A DNA stretch of 64,000 bases from Ralstonia wenshanensis (GTDB lineage: Bacteria; Pseudomonadota; Gammaproteobacteria; Burkholderiales; Burkholderiaceae): positions 1,488,001-1,552,000 of the forward strand of contig NZ_CP076412.1 in assembly GCF_021173085.1 (NCBI RefSeq), in the 5' to 3' direction. Below the pieces are notes generated by a model. It did no database searches, was not told where the DNA came from, and saw only the letters and a program-made list of their open reading frames with translations. Of the stretch, positions 1-8,970 are shown in pieces. Every line of letters begins with the position of its first letter. Position 1 is the stretch's first letter. The translations under genes were made by a program, and so were the position numbers.

Positions 1-68
1 GTCCGGGCGCTGTGCGCGCGTCCGGTGCGTGTCGTGGCCGTACGACGGAAGGTTGTCGAATCCCGCAT
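1..68 (-). CDS. Possible 5' end of a gene leaving the window
   Basis: An ATG at 68 on the minus strand is preceded seven bases upstream by AGGAG (80-76), and the frame stays open to base 1 (22 codons, Arg/Thr rich: begins MRDSTTFRRT). The good ribosome-binding site is the only real support. The fragment is too short to recognise, so the product is unknown. Confidence 0.35.
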   Translation of the reverse strand, partial: MRDSTTFRRTATTRTGRAHSAR

Positions 69-634
69 TGCATTTCTCCTGAGGTGGAAACGAATCGGCG
101 GCCCAGGGCTCAAAAGAAAAGTGGGGGGCAGGCCGCAGAATCGGGACAAGGAATTACCCGCTTCTTGCGCGGTGCAAATCACAGCCCGCGCACGGGATGC
201 ACGGATTCTGGAGGAAACGGCCTGCGAATCGAGACGAAGTTTTTTAAATCACGTGCAAGAGAATGCGCTGGGGGCTTTGCAGTTTTCGGTATGCGTATCT
301 GCAAAGCTGCGGCTGCTTTCAGGGGTGATGGGCGACTTCTGCAAAGCGCGTTGAAAAAATGAAATGCGCTTCGCGATTCGTGAAAATATCTTAAAAATCG
401 AAACGGATATTTTTACAACGCCAGATAAAGCAAAACTAAATACGGAGTGGGATTCGAAAATCGCGCTGGGGAACTTTCCACGTATTCGGCAAGGTATTGC
501 GCTGCAGCAGTTGATCAGGGTCGTCTGCCTGGGGGTAATCCTTCCGGATGAGGCTGGCGCTGTGCGCGGTGTTACACAAAACCGGTACGCTCGCAAGGTT
601 CGCATAGTGTTTTCTGTCTTCCGTAGAGCGATTC
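69..634. other. Intergenic region with an AT-rich stretch
   Basis: No convincing gene is visible. Bases 360-440 are clearly AT-rich compared with the surroundings and contain several A/T runs, which fits promoter DNA for the GGDEF gene at 635 or for a leftward gene at 68. Short open frames here have no Shine-Dalgarno sequence and no protein-like composition. Confidence 0.5.
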
Positions 635-2107
635 ATGCAATCCGCGTCCGATAGCGTCAGCAGCCCGGCGGCTGTGGGTGTCAACCTGATCGACTTCTTC
701 GATGTCACGCCCACGTCATTGTGGCTGGAGGACTACAGCGATCTGCACCGCCTCTTCGCCCAATGGCGCGCCGCCGGCGTGACCGATCTGCAGCGCTTTC
801 TGGAAGAAAACGTCTCACGCGTGGCGGCGTGTTCGGCCTGCATCAAGGTGCTGCGCGTGAACCGGCGCACGTTGTCCATGTACGCCGCCCCGGATGCCGA
901 AACCCTGACCGCGCGCCTGGCAGACGTGCTGCGCGACGACATGCTCGAAGCCCACGTGGGCGAACTCGTGCAGCTTTGGTCGGGCGAGTCGTCGTTCGAG
1001 AGCCGCAGCGTCAACTACACGCTCGACGGCCGCCGTCTGGACATCCTGCTCAAGGGCGTGGTCCTGCCCGACCACGAGCAGCCGTGGGACCGCGTGCTGG
1101 TGGCCGTGGACGACATCACCGAACTTGAAGACGCCCGCCGCCGCGTCGCGGCCAGCCAGCTCTACGCGCGCGGCGTGTTCGAGCACGCGCCTGTGTCGCT
1201 GTGGGTGGAAAACTTCAGCACCATCAAGATGCTGCTGGACGAAGTGCGCATGCAGGGCATCACCGATTTCCGCACCTTTACCGACGTGCACCCTGAGTTT
1301 GTCGAGCGCTGCATGCAGGAGATCCAGGTGCTCGACGTCAACGGCTTTACGCTGGAGATGTTCAAGGCCCGCAACCGTAACGACTTGCTGGGCCGCTTGC
1401 CGGAAGTCTTTCGCGACGACATGCGCTCGCACTTTCGCGAGCAGTTGATCGACCTGTGGGACGGCAGGCTGTTCCAGCAGCGCGAGGTCATCAACTATGG
1501 GCTCGATGGCAACCCGCTGAACATCCACCTGCAGTTCTCCGTCTTCCCCGGTCGCGAGAAGGATTGGGACATGGTGCTGCTGGCGCTGACCGACATCACG
1601 GCGCGCAAGAAGGCCGAGTCGTACGTCGAATATCTGGGCAAGCACGACGTGCTGACCAAGCTGAAGAACCGCTCGTTCTACGTGGACGAGATCAACCGGC
1701 TGGAGCGCAAGGGCCCGTTCCCGGTCACGGTCATCATGATCGACCTGAACGACTTGAAGAGCGTGAACGACCAGCTCGGCCACGCCGCAGGCGACGCGCT
1801 ACTGCGCCGCGCCGGCGAGGTGCTCGGCAAGGCCATCGACAAACCTGCACACGCCGCGCGCATTGGCGGCGATGAGTTTGCCGTGCTGCTGCCCGGCGCC
1901 GACGCACAGGCCGGTGCGGCACTGGTGGAAAGCTTGCGCAAGCTGGTGGAACTCAACAACCAGTTCTATCCGGGCGCGGTGCTCGGCTTTTCCATGGGGT
2001 GCGCCACCTGCCACGAAGGCGGGCGCCTGGAAGAAACGCTGCGCGAAGCCGATGTGGCCATGTACGAAGACAAGCGGGTGCAGCACGAAGGCAGACGCCC
2101 GGCATAA
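635..2107 (+). CDS. Diguanylate cyclase with two PAS-like domains (PAS-PAS-GGDEF)
   Basis: This 490-residue protein has no membrane segment, so it should be cytosolic. Residues about 20-170 and 180-325 are two copies of one sensory module: both contain SLWxE near the start, an FRDDM/LRDDM segment, an NYxLDG motif and a final D-D/T-ITELE/ITARK linker, so the PAS-like domains arose by duplication. Residues 335-485 are a GGDEF domain with GGDEF intact at 411-415, predicting synthesis of cyclic di-GMP from two GTP. The inhibitory RxxD site is not present (KAID at 399-402), so feedback inhibition may be absent. The ligand is unknown. The gene is convergent with the methyltransferase at 2126, with 18 bases between stops. 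Confidence 0.9.
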   Translation: MQSASDSVSSPAAVGVNLIDFFDVTPTSLWLEDYSDLHRLFAQWRAAGVTDLQRFLEENVSRVAACSACIKVLRVNRRTLSMYAAPDAETLTARLADVLRDDMLEAHVGELVQLWSGESSFESRSVNYTLDGRRLDILLKGVVLPDHEQPWDRVLVAVDDITELEDARRRVAASQLYARGVFEHAPVSLWVENFSTIKMLLDEVRMQGITDFRTFTDVHPEFVERCMQEIQVLDVNGFTLEMFKARNRNDLLGRLPEVFRDDMRSHFREQLIDLWDGRLFQQREVINYGLDGNPLNIHLQFSVFPGREKDWDMVLLALTDITARKKAESYVEYLGKHDVLTKLKNRSFYVDEINRLERKGPFPVTVIMIDLNDLKSVNDQLGHAAGDALLRRAGEVLGKAIDKPAHAARIGGDEFAVLLPGADAQAGAALVESLRKLVELNNQFYPGAVLGFSMGCATCHEGGRLEETLREADVAMYEDKRVQHEGRRPA

Positions 2108-2125
2108 CCGCGGCGTCCCACCTCT

Positions 2126-2968
2126 TCAGGAGCCAGCCGGTGCAAAGAACCGCTCGTGCAGTTCTCCCAGTCCCAGCGTGCTGATCACCTCGTTCAGCCG
2201 CTCGGTCGGGCGGCGGCGCGGCAGGTCTTTGTACTGCGCGATGATCAGCTCGTTCTTCATCGAGTGTTCCCACCCGACGAGTTCCGTTACGCTGACCTGA
2301 TAGCCGTGCGCCTCAAGCTGCAGGCAGCGCAGCACGTTGGTGACCTGGCTGCCGAATTCACGCGTGTGCAGCGGGTGGCGCCAGATTTCCGTGAGCGCAT
2401 TGCCGAGCGATTTGCCTTTGTTCTTGCGCAGCACGCCGGCCACCTCCGCCTGGCAGCACGGCACGAGCACGATGTACTGCGCATGCTTTTCGAGCGCAAA
2501 GCGGATCGCATCGTCCGTGGCGGTATTGCACGCATGCAGTGCGGTCACGATGTCGATCGTGGCCGGCAGTCGGTCAGACGTGATCGATTCTGCCACCGAC
2601 AGGTTCAGGAACGACATCCCCTTGAAGCCGAGCCTCGCGGCAAGTTCGGTCGACTTGGTGACCAGCTCTTCGCGCGTCTCAATGCCGTAAATGTGGGACG
2701 TGCCATCGCCCGGCTGTTCCTTGCAGAACAGGTCGTACAGGATGAAGCCGAGGTACGACTTGCCCGCGCCGTGGTCGACGAGCGTGACGTGCCCCTTGGC
2801 TTGCTGCACGTCGGCCATCAGCGGCTCGATGAACTGGTACAGGTGATAGACCTGCTTGAGCTTGCGCCGGCTGTCCTGGTTCATCTTGCCGTCGCGCGTC
2901 AGGATGTGCAGTTCCTTGAGCAGCTCGATCGACTGGTTGGGGCGGATTTCGTGGGTCTTGTTGGACAT
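2126..2968 (-). CDS. Class I SAM-dependent methyltransferase-like protein
   Basis: The start is placed at the ATG at 2968 (MSNKTHEIRP), because upstream codons read into low-complexity, non-protein-like sequence. The resulting 280-residue protein has a methyltransferase-like nucleotide-binding segment (LVDHGAGKSYLGFIL near residue 65), a later acidic strand and the segment ALHACNTATDDAI, which is common in proteins that modify tRNA or small molecules. CCQAEV near residue 175 could bind metal. I infer a Rossmann-type SAM-dependent methyltransferase; the substrate cannot be read from the sequence. It is transcribed away from the flavoprotein at 3184. Confidence 0.8.
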   Translation of the reverse strand: MSNKTHEIRPNQSIELLKELHILTRDGKMNQDSRRKLKQVYHLYQFIEPLMADVQQAKGHVTLVDHGAGKSYLGFILYDLFCKEQPGDGTSHIYGIETREELVTKSTELAARLGFKGMSFLNLSVAESITSDRLPATIDIVTALHACNTATDDAIRFALEKHAQYIVLVPCCQAEVAGVLRKNKGKSLGNALTEIWRHPLHTREFGSQVTNVLRCLQLEAHGYQVSVTELVGWEHSMKNELIIAQYKDLPRRRPTERLNEVISTLGLGELHERFFAPAGS

Positions 2969-3183
2969 CGTCAGGACAGCCTGGGCGACATGTCGCACGG
3001 AATGGGATCGGTGCGGCGGCGCGGAGAAAAAGCGGAAAGAGGGCGCCAGTTTACCGAAAAGCGCAGTGGGCGACGGCAAGCGCACGTCAGTGGCCGCCAC
3101 CCGCGGCCTCGTTTGCCCGCGCTCGGGCAGGATGTGACAATAGCGCCCCGCTTGTCTGTCCCGCATGAACCCGTCCACCCCGC

Positions 3184-4446
3184 ATGTCAGAAACACCTAA
3201 CGCTCCTCTCGTTGCCGTGATCGGTGCCGGCCCTGCCGGGCTGATGGCCGCTGAAGTCCTGTCGCGCAACGGCGTGCGTGTGGAAGTGTTCGATGCCATG
3301 CCTTCGGCCGGGCGCAAGTTCCTGCTGGCGGGCATTGGGGGGATGAACATCACGCATTCCGAGCCGATCGACGCGTTCCTCGGGCGCTATCGCACGCGGC
3401 GCGAGGTGCTGGCGCCGTTCATCGGCCGCTTCAGCCCGGACGCTCTGCGTGCGTGGATCCATGGGCTTGGCATCGACACGTTTGTCGGCAGTTCGGGGCG
3501 GGTGTTTCCGACCGAGATGAAGGCCGCGCCCTTGCTGCGCGCATGGCTGCACCGGCTGCGCGAGGCGGGCGTGCAGTTGCACATGCGGCATCGCTGGGTA
3601 GGGTGGGCAGAACCGTCGGACCACGCGCAGGTGCTGCGCTTTGAAACCACCGATGTTGAACGGCTGGTGCAAGCCGATGCCGTGGTGCTCGCCATGGGCG
3701 GCGGCAGTTGGCCGCGCCTGGGCTCCGACGGCGCCTGGGTGCCGTTGCTGGTGGCGCGCGGCGTGCAGGTGCAGCCATTGCAGCCTGCCAACTGCGGGTT
3801 TGATGCCGATTGGAGCGCGCATTTCCAGGAGCGTTTTGCGGGGCAGCCGGTCAAGTCGGTCGCCATCGGTTTGCCGTCGGGCGATGAGGGTGCGCTGCAA
3901 TTCCGCCAGGGCGAGTTCGTCGTCACGCAGACCGGCATTGAAGGCAGCCTCGTCTATGCGTTGTCAGCCCCGATTCGCGATGCGCTGGCCGCAGAGGGCA
4001 GTGCGACGATCTGGCTTGACCTTGCGCCAGGCTGGAGCGCGCAACGTGTGAGCGATGAACTGATGCGCCCGCGCGGCGCGCGTTCGATGTCGAGTCATCT
4101 GCAAAGCAAGCTGAATATCACGGGCGTAAAGCTCGGCCTGCTGCGCGAGTGCCTGAGCAAGGAGGCGTTTGCCGATCTTGCGCAACTGGCCAAGGCCATC
4201 AAGGCGTTGCCGTTGCGGCTCACACGCACTCGGCCTATCGACGAGGCGATCAGCACCGCAGGCGGCGTGGCGTTCGAAGCGCTGGATGCAAAGCTGATGA
4301 TCGAGCGGCTGCCGGGCGTGTTCTGCGCCGGCGAGATGCTCGACTGGGAGGCACCGACCGGCGGCTATCTGCTGACGGCGTGCTTCGCGAGCGGCGCCGC
4401 TGCAGGGCAGGGCGCGCTCGACTACCTGGCGAAGATGGCGCGCTGA
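3184..4446 (+). CDS. NAD(P)/FAD-dependent oxidoreductase, HI0933 / TIGR03862-like
   Basis: A 420-residue flavoprotein. The N-terminus carries the FAD dinucleotide-binding motif VIGAGPAGLMAAE (residues 10-22) followed by an E/D-rich strand (VEVFDAMPSAGRKFLLAG) that is diagnostic of the HI0933-like family, and the C-terminus has the second flavin contact GVFCAGEMLDWEAPTGGY. AxGGxSWPRLGSDG lies in the middle. The family is common but its reaction is not established, so only a flavin-dependent oxidoreductase role is safe. The gene is tail to tail with the methyltransferase at 4456 (9 bases between). Confidence 0.88.
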   Translation: MSETPNAPLVAVIGAGPAGLMAAEVLSRNGVRVEVFDAMPSAGRKFLLAGIGGMNITHSEPIDAFLGRYRTRREVLAPFIGRFSPDALRAWIHGLGIDTFVGSSGRVFPTEMKAAPLLRAWLHRLREAGVQLHMRHRWVGWAEPSDHAQVLRFETTDVERLVQADAVVLAMGGGSWPRLGSDGAWVPLLVARGVQVQPLQPANCGFDADWSAHFQERFAGQPVKSVAIGLPSGDEGALQFRQGEFVVTQTGIEGSLVYALSAPIRDALAAEGSATIWLDLAPGWSAQRVSDELMRPRGARSMSSHLQSKLNITGVKLGLLRECLSKEAFADLAQLAKAIKALPLRLTRTRPIDEAISTAGGVAFEALDAKLMIERLPGVFCAGEMLDWEAPTGGYLLTACFASGAAAGQGALDYLAKMAR

Positions 4447-4455
4447 ATTGCTGGC

Positions 4456-5610
4456 CTATTGGCGCGCCTTCAAGCGCCACAACGATGTCACCTCGGCAAC
4501 ACGGGCGCGATAGAGCGGGTCGTTCTCATCGGACGCCTTCGGGTGCTTCGGCTTGATGTCTTCCCGGCCCACAACCTGCAGGCCGGCAGCGTTGATCATG
4601 GCCAGCAGGGCATCGCGCGTGCGCAAGCCCAGGTGCTCGGCAAAGTCCGACAGGATCAACCAGCCTTCGCCGTTGGGCTCCAGATGGGCGGCCAGCCCAT
4701 CCAGGAAGCCGCGCAGCATGCGGCTGTCAGGGTCGTAAACGGCGCGCTCGATGGGCGAGCTTGGCCGCGCGGGCAGCCACGGCGGGTTGCACACGATCAG
4801 CGGGGCACGCCCTTCGGGAAACAGATCGGCCTCAACAATATCGACCTGGGTTTGCAGCCCAAGGCGCGCCACGTTCTCATGGGCGCATGCCAGGGCACGC
4901 GGGTCCTGGTCCGTGCCGATGACGCGCTTCACGCCGCGTTTGGCCAGCACCGCTGCCAGCACCCCTGTACCCGTGCCGATATCGAATGCCAGCGCTTTTG
5001 AAGGCAACGGCGCCTTCGCCACCAGTTCGATGTATTCCCCGCGCACGGGCGAGAACACGCCGTAGTGCGGGTGAATGCGTTCACCACCGAGCGCGGGAAT
5101 CTCGACCCCTTTCTTGCGCCACTCATGCGCGCCGATCAGGCCCAGCAGCTCACGCAGCGAGACGACGGAAGCGCCGTTGCCAGTGCCGTAGGCTTCGGTG
5201 CAGGCCTCGCGCATGTCGGGTGCGCGGCGCAGCGGGATCGTGTAATCCGCATCCAGCGGAATCAGCAGCATGCCGAGCGTGCGGGCGCGCTGCGATTGCG
5301 CCTGCCGGTGCAGGTTGAACGCATCGATGGGCGAGGTGGGTTCCTTGCGTGCCTTGCCGGGTTTGCGATCGGTGCGGCGGGACATCGCCTGCAGCAGTTG
5401 GCGCGCGTTCTGGAAATCGCCCTGCCAGAGCAGTGCGGTGCCTTCGCACGCGAGGCGGTAGGCGGCATCGGCGGTGGTCCGATCGTCGGCGATGACCACG
5501 CGCTTGGGCGGCGGATTGCCGGCTTCGGAGCGCCAGAGGGCGGTATGGACGGCGTCGCTGCTGGCTTCAGGGCGGTCGTCGGTCCAGGTCAGGGTGGGGT
5601 GGTCGGTCAC
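4456..5610 (-). CDS. Class I SAM-dependent methyltransferase with NPPW motif
   Basis: The chosen start is GTG at 5610 (VTDHPTLTWTDD), which gives 384 residues; a longer in-frame ATG at 5715 would add an Arg-rich, unlikely extension. The C-terminal half has the SAM motif DIGTGTGVLAAVLA, an acidic strand (VIGTDQDP) and the catalytic-type motif VCNPPWLPA. NPPW/NPPY motifs are typical of enzymes that methylate amide or exocyclic nitrogens (HemK/PrmC, RsmC, TrmN6 type). The N-terminal ~170 residues are poorly characterised. The target (protein glutamine, rRNA or tRNA) is not determined. Confidence 0.82.
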   Translation of the reverse strand: MTDHPTLTWTDDRPEASSDAVHTALWRSEAGNPPPKRVVIADDRTTADAAYRLACEGTALLWQGDFQNARQLLQAMSRRTDRKPGKARKEPTSPIDAFNLHRQAQSQRARTLGMLLIPLDADYTIPLRRAPDMREACTEAYGTGNGASVVSLRELLGLIGAHEWRKKGVEIPALGGERIHPHYGVFSPVRGEYIELVAKAPLPSKALAFDIGTGTGVLAAVLAKRGVKRVIGTDQDPRALACAHENVARLGLQTQVDIVEADLFPEGRAPLIVCNPPWLPARPSSPIERAVYDPDSRMLRGFLDGLAAHLEPNGEGWLILSDFAEHLGLRTRDALLAMINAAGLQVVGREDIKPKHPKASDENDPLYRARVAEVTSLWRLKARQ

Positions 5611-5910
5611 GGGGGAAATGGGCGGAAGGCGGGGGAGGGTGCGGTCGTGGGCGACACGATACCGCTGTCGGCGTGATCGCACAAATGTGGGCGGGCGACC
5701 CGAGCGTCGCTGCACTGACGCGGTTTCGATGGGGCCTGTGTCAGAAAAAGACCCGATGCCAGGCTATGCGCGCGAAGAGGCGGGCCGCTATCGGCGGCGA
5801 GCCGATGGATCGCTGCAATTCTTCGGGCGAAGTGATTCTTCTGCCACCCAAAGACGCCAGTCCGACCCGGCAGGCAGTGTAAACTCCAGCCTTTTTTCGG
5901 CACTCGTAGC
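5611..5910. other. Divergent intergenic region
   Basis: About 300 bases between the leftward methyltransferase and the rightward DUF3348 operon. No gene is supported. It must hold the promoter of the four-gene motor-like operon; a short T-run (5891-5896) precedes the DUF3348 start, and no clear Shine-Dalgarno sequence is seen at 5911. Confidence 0.5.
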
Positions 5911-6645
5911 ATGGCGCACGTCCAGCAACGCAGGGCGCTCAGCGCCCCTGCGCTGATCCGCATTCTTGCTCGCCTGGCGGACGTCGACGTTTCCGCATCC
6001 GCGCAGCCGCTTTCCGACCGGCTGAGCCAATGGCTCAGTTGGACGGATGCCATCACGCTGTCGTCGGCATTGAGCGCGGCACCGCCGGCCAGCGCCTCCA
6101 GCACGCGGCCTGTCGGTCCCGACGCCGAGACCATCGGCAGCCGTGTCCGTGCGGCGCTGACGAAATCCATCGCGTCCAGTTGCGCGCCAGAGACGCGGCC
6201 TGGGCCACGCGCGCCGATTCAGAACCCATCGGTGCCGTTGGTGGTCGACTATGCCGATTTTCGGCAGCGCTATGTGTTGATGCAGCAGACGATGGAACTG
6301 GAGATCGGCGACCTGCGTGCCCGTCTGCGTCGCCTGCTGGCTGCCAGGACGCCCGACCTCGCGCGGCTTGCGGTGCTGGATGCCAGCATGGAGCAGGCGC
6401 TCGCCGGCCGCGAACGTTCGTTGCTGGGGGCCATTCCGTCGATGCTGGGGCCGTACTTCGAGCGCTTGCGCGCGGCCGGGCAGCAGCGGCAGGCCGAGTT
6501 GCCCGCAGAGGGCCAGGCCACCCCATCCACATCCCGCGCCTGGCTGGACGCGTTCCGCAAGGATATGCAGAGCGTGCTCCTGGCCGAGCTAGATGTTCGT
6601 TTTCAACCGATCGACGGGTTGCTCGCAGCCCTTCGCCCCCGCTAA
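5911..6645 (+). CDS. DUF3348 family protein, first gene of a MotAB-like operon
   Basis: This 244-residue soluble protein, with no signal peptide or membrane segment, matches the DUF3348 family seen in Burkholderiaceae next to DUF802, OmpA and DUF2894 genes. The segment FRQRYVLMQQTMELEIGDLR (residues about 115-134) begins a long helical region that could form a coiled coil. Family function is unknown. Co-transcription with the membrane motor-like pair that follows (18 bases to the next start) suggests a cytoplasmic partner of that complex, an inference from order only. Confidence 0.85.
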   Translation: MAHVQQRRALSAPALIRILARLADVDVSASAQPLSDRLSQWLSWTDAITLSSALSAAPPASASSTRPVGPDAETIGSRVRAALTKSIASSCAPETRPGPRAPIQNPSVPLVVDYADFRQRYVLMQQTMELEIGDLRARLRRLLAARTPDLARLAVLDASMEQALAGRERSLLGAIPSMLGPYFERLRAAGQQRQAELPAEGQATPSTSRAWLDAFRKDMQSVLLAELDVRFQPIDGLLAALRPR

Positions 6646-6663
6646 GCGGGACAGACACCATTC

Positions 6664-8970
6664 ATGTCCAGACTTCACCTGAATCTCATCGTTTTCTTTG
6701 TCGGGCTGGCGGCCTTGGGGTGGATTGCCGGCGGCTACGTCGTCGGCGGAAACCTGCTGGCGCTGGCGGTCACGCTCGTGATCGGTGCCGTCTATGTAAC
6801 AGGCGCGCTCGAGCTGCGCCGCTATCGTCAGGCCACGAGCACCGTTGCGCAGGCCGTGACGGGGCTGTCCGAGGCACCGCCCAATCTGGCTACCTGGCTG
6901 GACCAACTGCACCCGAGTCTGCGCAATGCCGTGCGCCTGCGCGTGGAAGGCGAGCGCGTTGCGCTGCCTGCGCCCGCGTTGACACCGTATCTGGTGGGCT
7001 TGCTGGTGCTGCTCGGTATGCTGGGCACGCTGCTCGGTATGGTGGTGACGCTCAAAGGCACAGGTGCGGCGCTGGAGAGCGCGACGGATCTGCAGGCGAT
7101 CCGCGCATCGCTGGCCGCCCCCATCAAGGGGTTGGGATTCTCGTTCGGCACCTCGATTGCCGGTGTGGCGACATCCGCCATGCTGGGGTTGCTCTCGGCG
7201 CTGTGCCGGCGCGAGCGGCTGCAGGCAGTCCAGGCGCTCGACACGAAGATCGCGACCACGCTGCGCATCTATTCGCACGCGCATCAGCGTGAAGAGACGT
7301 TCAAGCTTCTGCAGCGGCAATCCGATGTGATGCCCGCACTGGTTGACCGGTTGCAGGCGATGATGGCGTCGCTGGAGCAGCAGAGTGCGGCCAGCAGCGA
7401 GCGACAGATCACCGCCCAGCAGGCATTTCTCGACAAGACGGAAGCCGCCTACAGCCAGCTTGCATCCTCGGTGGGCCAGTCGTTGAAAGACAGCGCATCG
7501 GAGAGCGCCCGCGTTGCGACCGCCGCCCTGCAGCCTGTGGTGGAAACGACGATGGCGGGGCTCGCCCGTGAATCGGCGGCGCTGCAGGAAACGGTCACGC
7601 ACGCGGTGCAGCGTCAGCTGGATGGCCTGTCGACCCGCTTTGAAGCCACGGCCGAGACGGTTTCCGGCATCTGGAACAACGCCCTGTCGGCGCATCAACG
7701 TTCCAGCGAAGCCCTGGTTGGCCAAGTCGGTGCCTCGCTCGACCGGTTTGCTGAAACATTCGAGCAACGCTCGGCGCGGTTGCTCGATGGCGTAACCGAC
7801 CGCCTGAACGCCACGGCGGGCGGCTTGTCCACCGCTTGGGCAGATGCGCTTGCCCGCCAAGATCAGGCCCACGCCGAACTGGCCGCCCGGAACCAGCGCG
7901 CGCTGGAGGCCGCTGCCGCCACGTTCGAGCAACACGCCGTGGCGTTGCAAGACGCGTCGCGCCAGTCGCATACGGCGCTGCAAGCCGCACTGGAAGCACG
8001 CGACGCGCAACGTCTGGCGGTCTGGACCGAGGCGCTCGGCGCCACGGGCGAGAAGCTGAGCCAGGCGTGGGAGAAAGCGGGCGCCGATACGGCAAATCGT
8101 CAGCAAGACATCTGCAATGCGCTGGCGCAGACCGCGCGCGATATCGCTTTGCAGCAGGAGGCGTCGCGCCAATCGCATGCCACGCTGCAAGCTGCGCTGG
8201 AAGCGCGCGACGCGCAACGTCTGGCGGCCTGGACCGATGCACTCGGCACGATGGCCGCCAAGCTGAGCGACGCGTGGGAGAAGACAGGCGCCGATACCGC
8301 GAGCCGTCAGCAACAGATTTGCGACGCACTGGCGCAAACCGCGCGCGATATCTCCGCGCAAACCCAGGCGCATGCCAACAACACGATCGGCGAGATTTCT
8401 CGCCTGGTGCAGGCCGCATCGGAAGCGCCAAAGGCGGCAGCGGAAGTGGTGGCCGAGCTGCGCCAGAAGCTGTCCGACAGCATGGTGCGCGATACCGCGA
8501 TGCTGGACGAGCGTGCGCGCCTGCTGGGCACGCTGGAAACATTGCTCGACGCCGTCAACCATGCGTCGACCGAGCAGCGCACGGCGGTGGATGCGCTGGT
8601 GGCAACGTCGGCAGATCTGCTGGAGCGCGTGGGTGTGCGGTTTACCGATCGGGTGGAGGCCGAGACCGGCAAGCTTGGCGCGGTGGCTGCGCAGGTAACC
8701 GGCAGCGCGGTCGAGGTGGCGAGCCTGGGCGAGGCCTTTGGTGCGGCTGTGCAGCTGTTTGGCGAATCGAACGACAAGCTTGCGGCACAGCTTCAGCGCA
8801 TCGAAGCCGCGCTCGACAAGTCGCTCACCCGCAGCGACGAACAGCTTGCCTACTACGTGGCGCAGGCGCGTGAGGTGATCGACCTGAGCATGCTGTCTCA
8901 GAAGCAGATCCTGGAAGACCTGCAGCGGCTGGGTGATCAGCGCGCGCTGGCCGGGACCGAAGCGGCATGA
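6664..8970 (+). CDS. DUF802 protein: MotA/ExbB/ZorA-like membrane subunit with long coiled-coil tail
   Basis: A 768-residue membrane protein. Hydrophobic segments lie at about 8-27, 31-49, 109-130 and 157-180. The last two (LLGMLGTLLGMVVTL and FGTSIAGVATSAMLGLLSAL) have the Gly/Thr/Ala pattern of the MotA/TolQ/ExbB proton-channel family. The remaining ~570 residues are an Ala/Gln/Glu-rich coiled coil facing the cytoplasm, including two tandem near-identical 69-residue units encoded at 7954-8160 and 8161-8367. This architecture, channel plus a long cytoplasmic tail, is that of ZorA of Zorya defence systems. The start of the OmpA partner overlaps the stop (ATGA). Confidence 0.87.
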   Translation: MSRLHLNLIVFFVGLAALGWIAGGYVVGGNLLALAVTLVIGAVYVTGALELRRYRQATSTVAQAVTGLSEAPPNLATWLDQLHPSLRNAVRLRVEGERVALPAPALTPYLVGLLVLLGMLGTLLGMVVTLKGTGAALESATDLQAIRASLAAPIKGLGFSFGTSIAGVATSAMLGLLSALCRRERLQAVQALDTKIATTLRIYSHAHQREETFKLLQRQSDVMPALVDRLQAMMASLEQQSAASSERQITAQQAFLDKTEAAYSQLASSVGQSLKDSASESARVATAALQPVVETTMAGLARESAALQETVTHAVQRQLDGLSTRFEATAETVSGIWNNALSAHQRSSEALVGQVGASLDRFAETFEQRSARLLDGVTDRLNATAGGLSTAWADALARQDQAHAELAARNQRALEAAAATFEQHAVALQDASRQSHTALQAALEARDAQRLAVWTEALGATGEKLSQAWEKAGADTANRQQDICNALAQTARDIALQQEASRQSHATLQAALEARDAQRLAAWTDALGTMAAKLSDAWEKTGADTASRQQQICDALAQTARDISAQTQAHANNTIGEISRLVQAASEAPKAAAEVVAELRQKLSDSMVRDTAMLDERARLLGTLETLLDAVNHASTEQRTAVDALVATSADLLERVGVRFTDRVEAETGKLGAVAAQVTGSAVEVASLGEAFGAAVQLFGESNDKLAAQLQRIEAALDKSLTRSDEQLAYYVAQAREVIDLSMLSQKQILEDLQRLGDQRALAGTEAA
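7954..8367 (+). repeat. Two tandem 207-bp units inside the DUF802 gene
   Basis: Bases 7954-8160 and 8161-8367 are direct in-frame repeats (69 codons each) that both begin GCGTCGCGCCA and contain GACGCGCAACGTCTGGCGG. They differ at scattered, mainly synonymous or conservative positions, so the duplication is old enough to have diverged but still recognisable. Each copy adds about 10 nm of helix if fully alpha-helical. Confidence 0.85.

Noticed and set aside
815-1783. 322-residue frame antisense to the first GGDEF gene
   Set aside because: His/Val/Gln-rich shadow opposite intact PAS-like domains and GGDEF.
6589-8562. 657-residue open frame antisense to the DUF802 gene
   Set aside because: Arg/Gln-rich shadow of a repetitive coiled-coil gene; the opposite strand has MotA-type and OmpA-linked features and a better operon fit.
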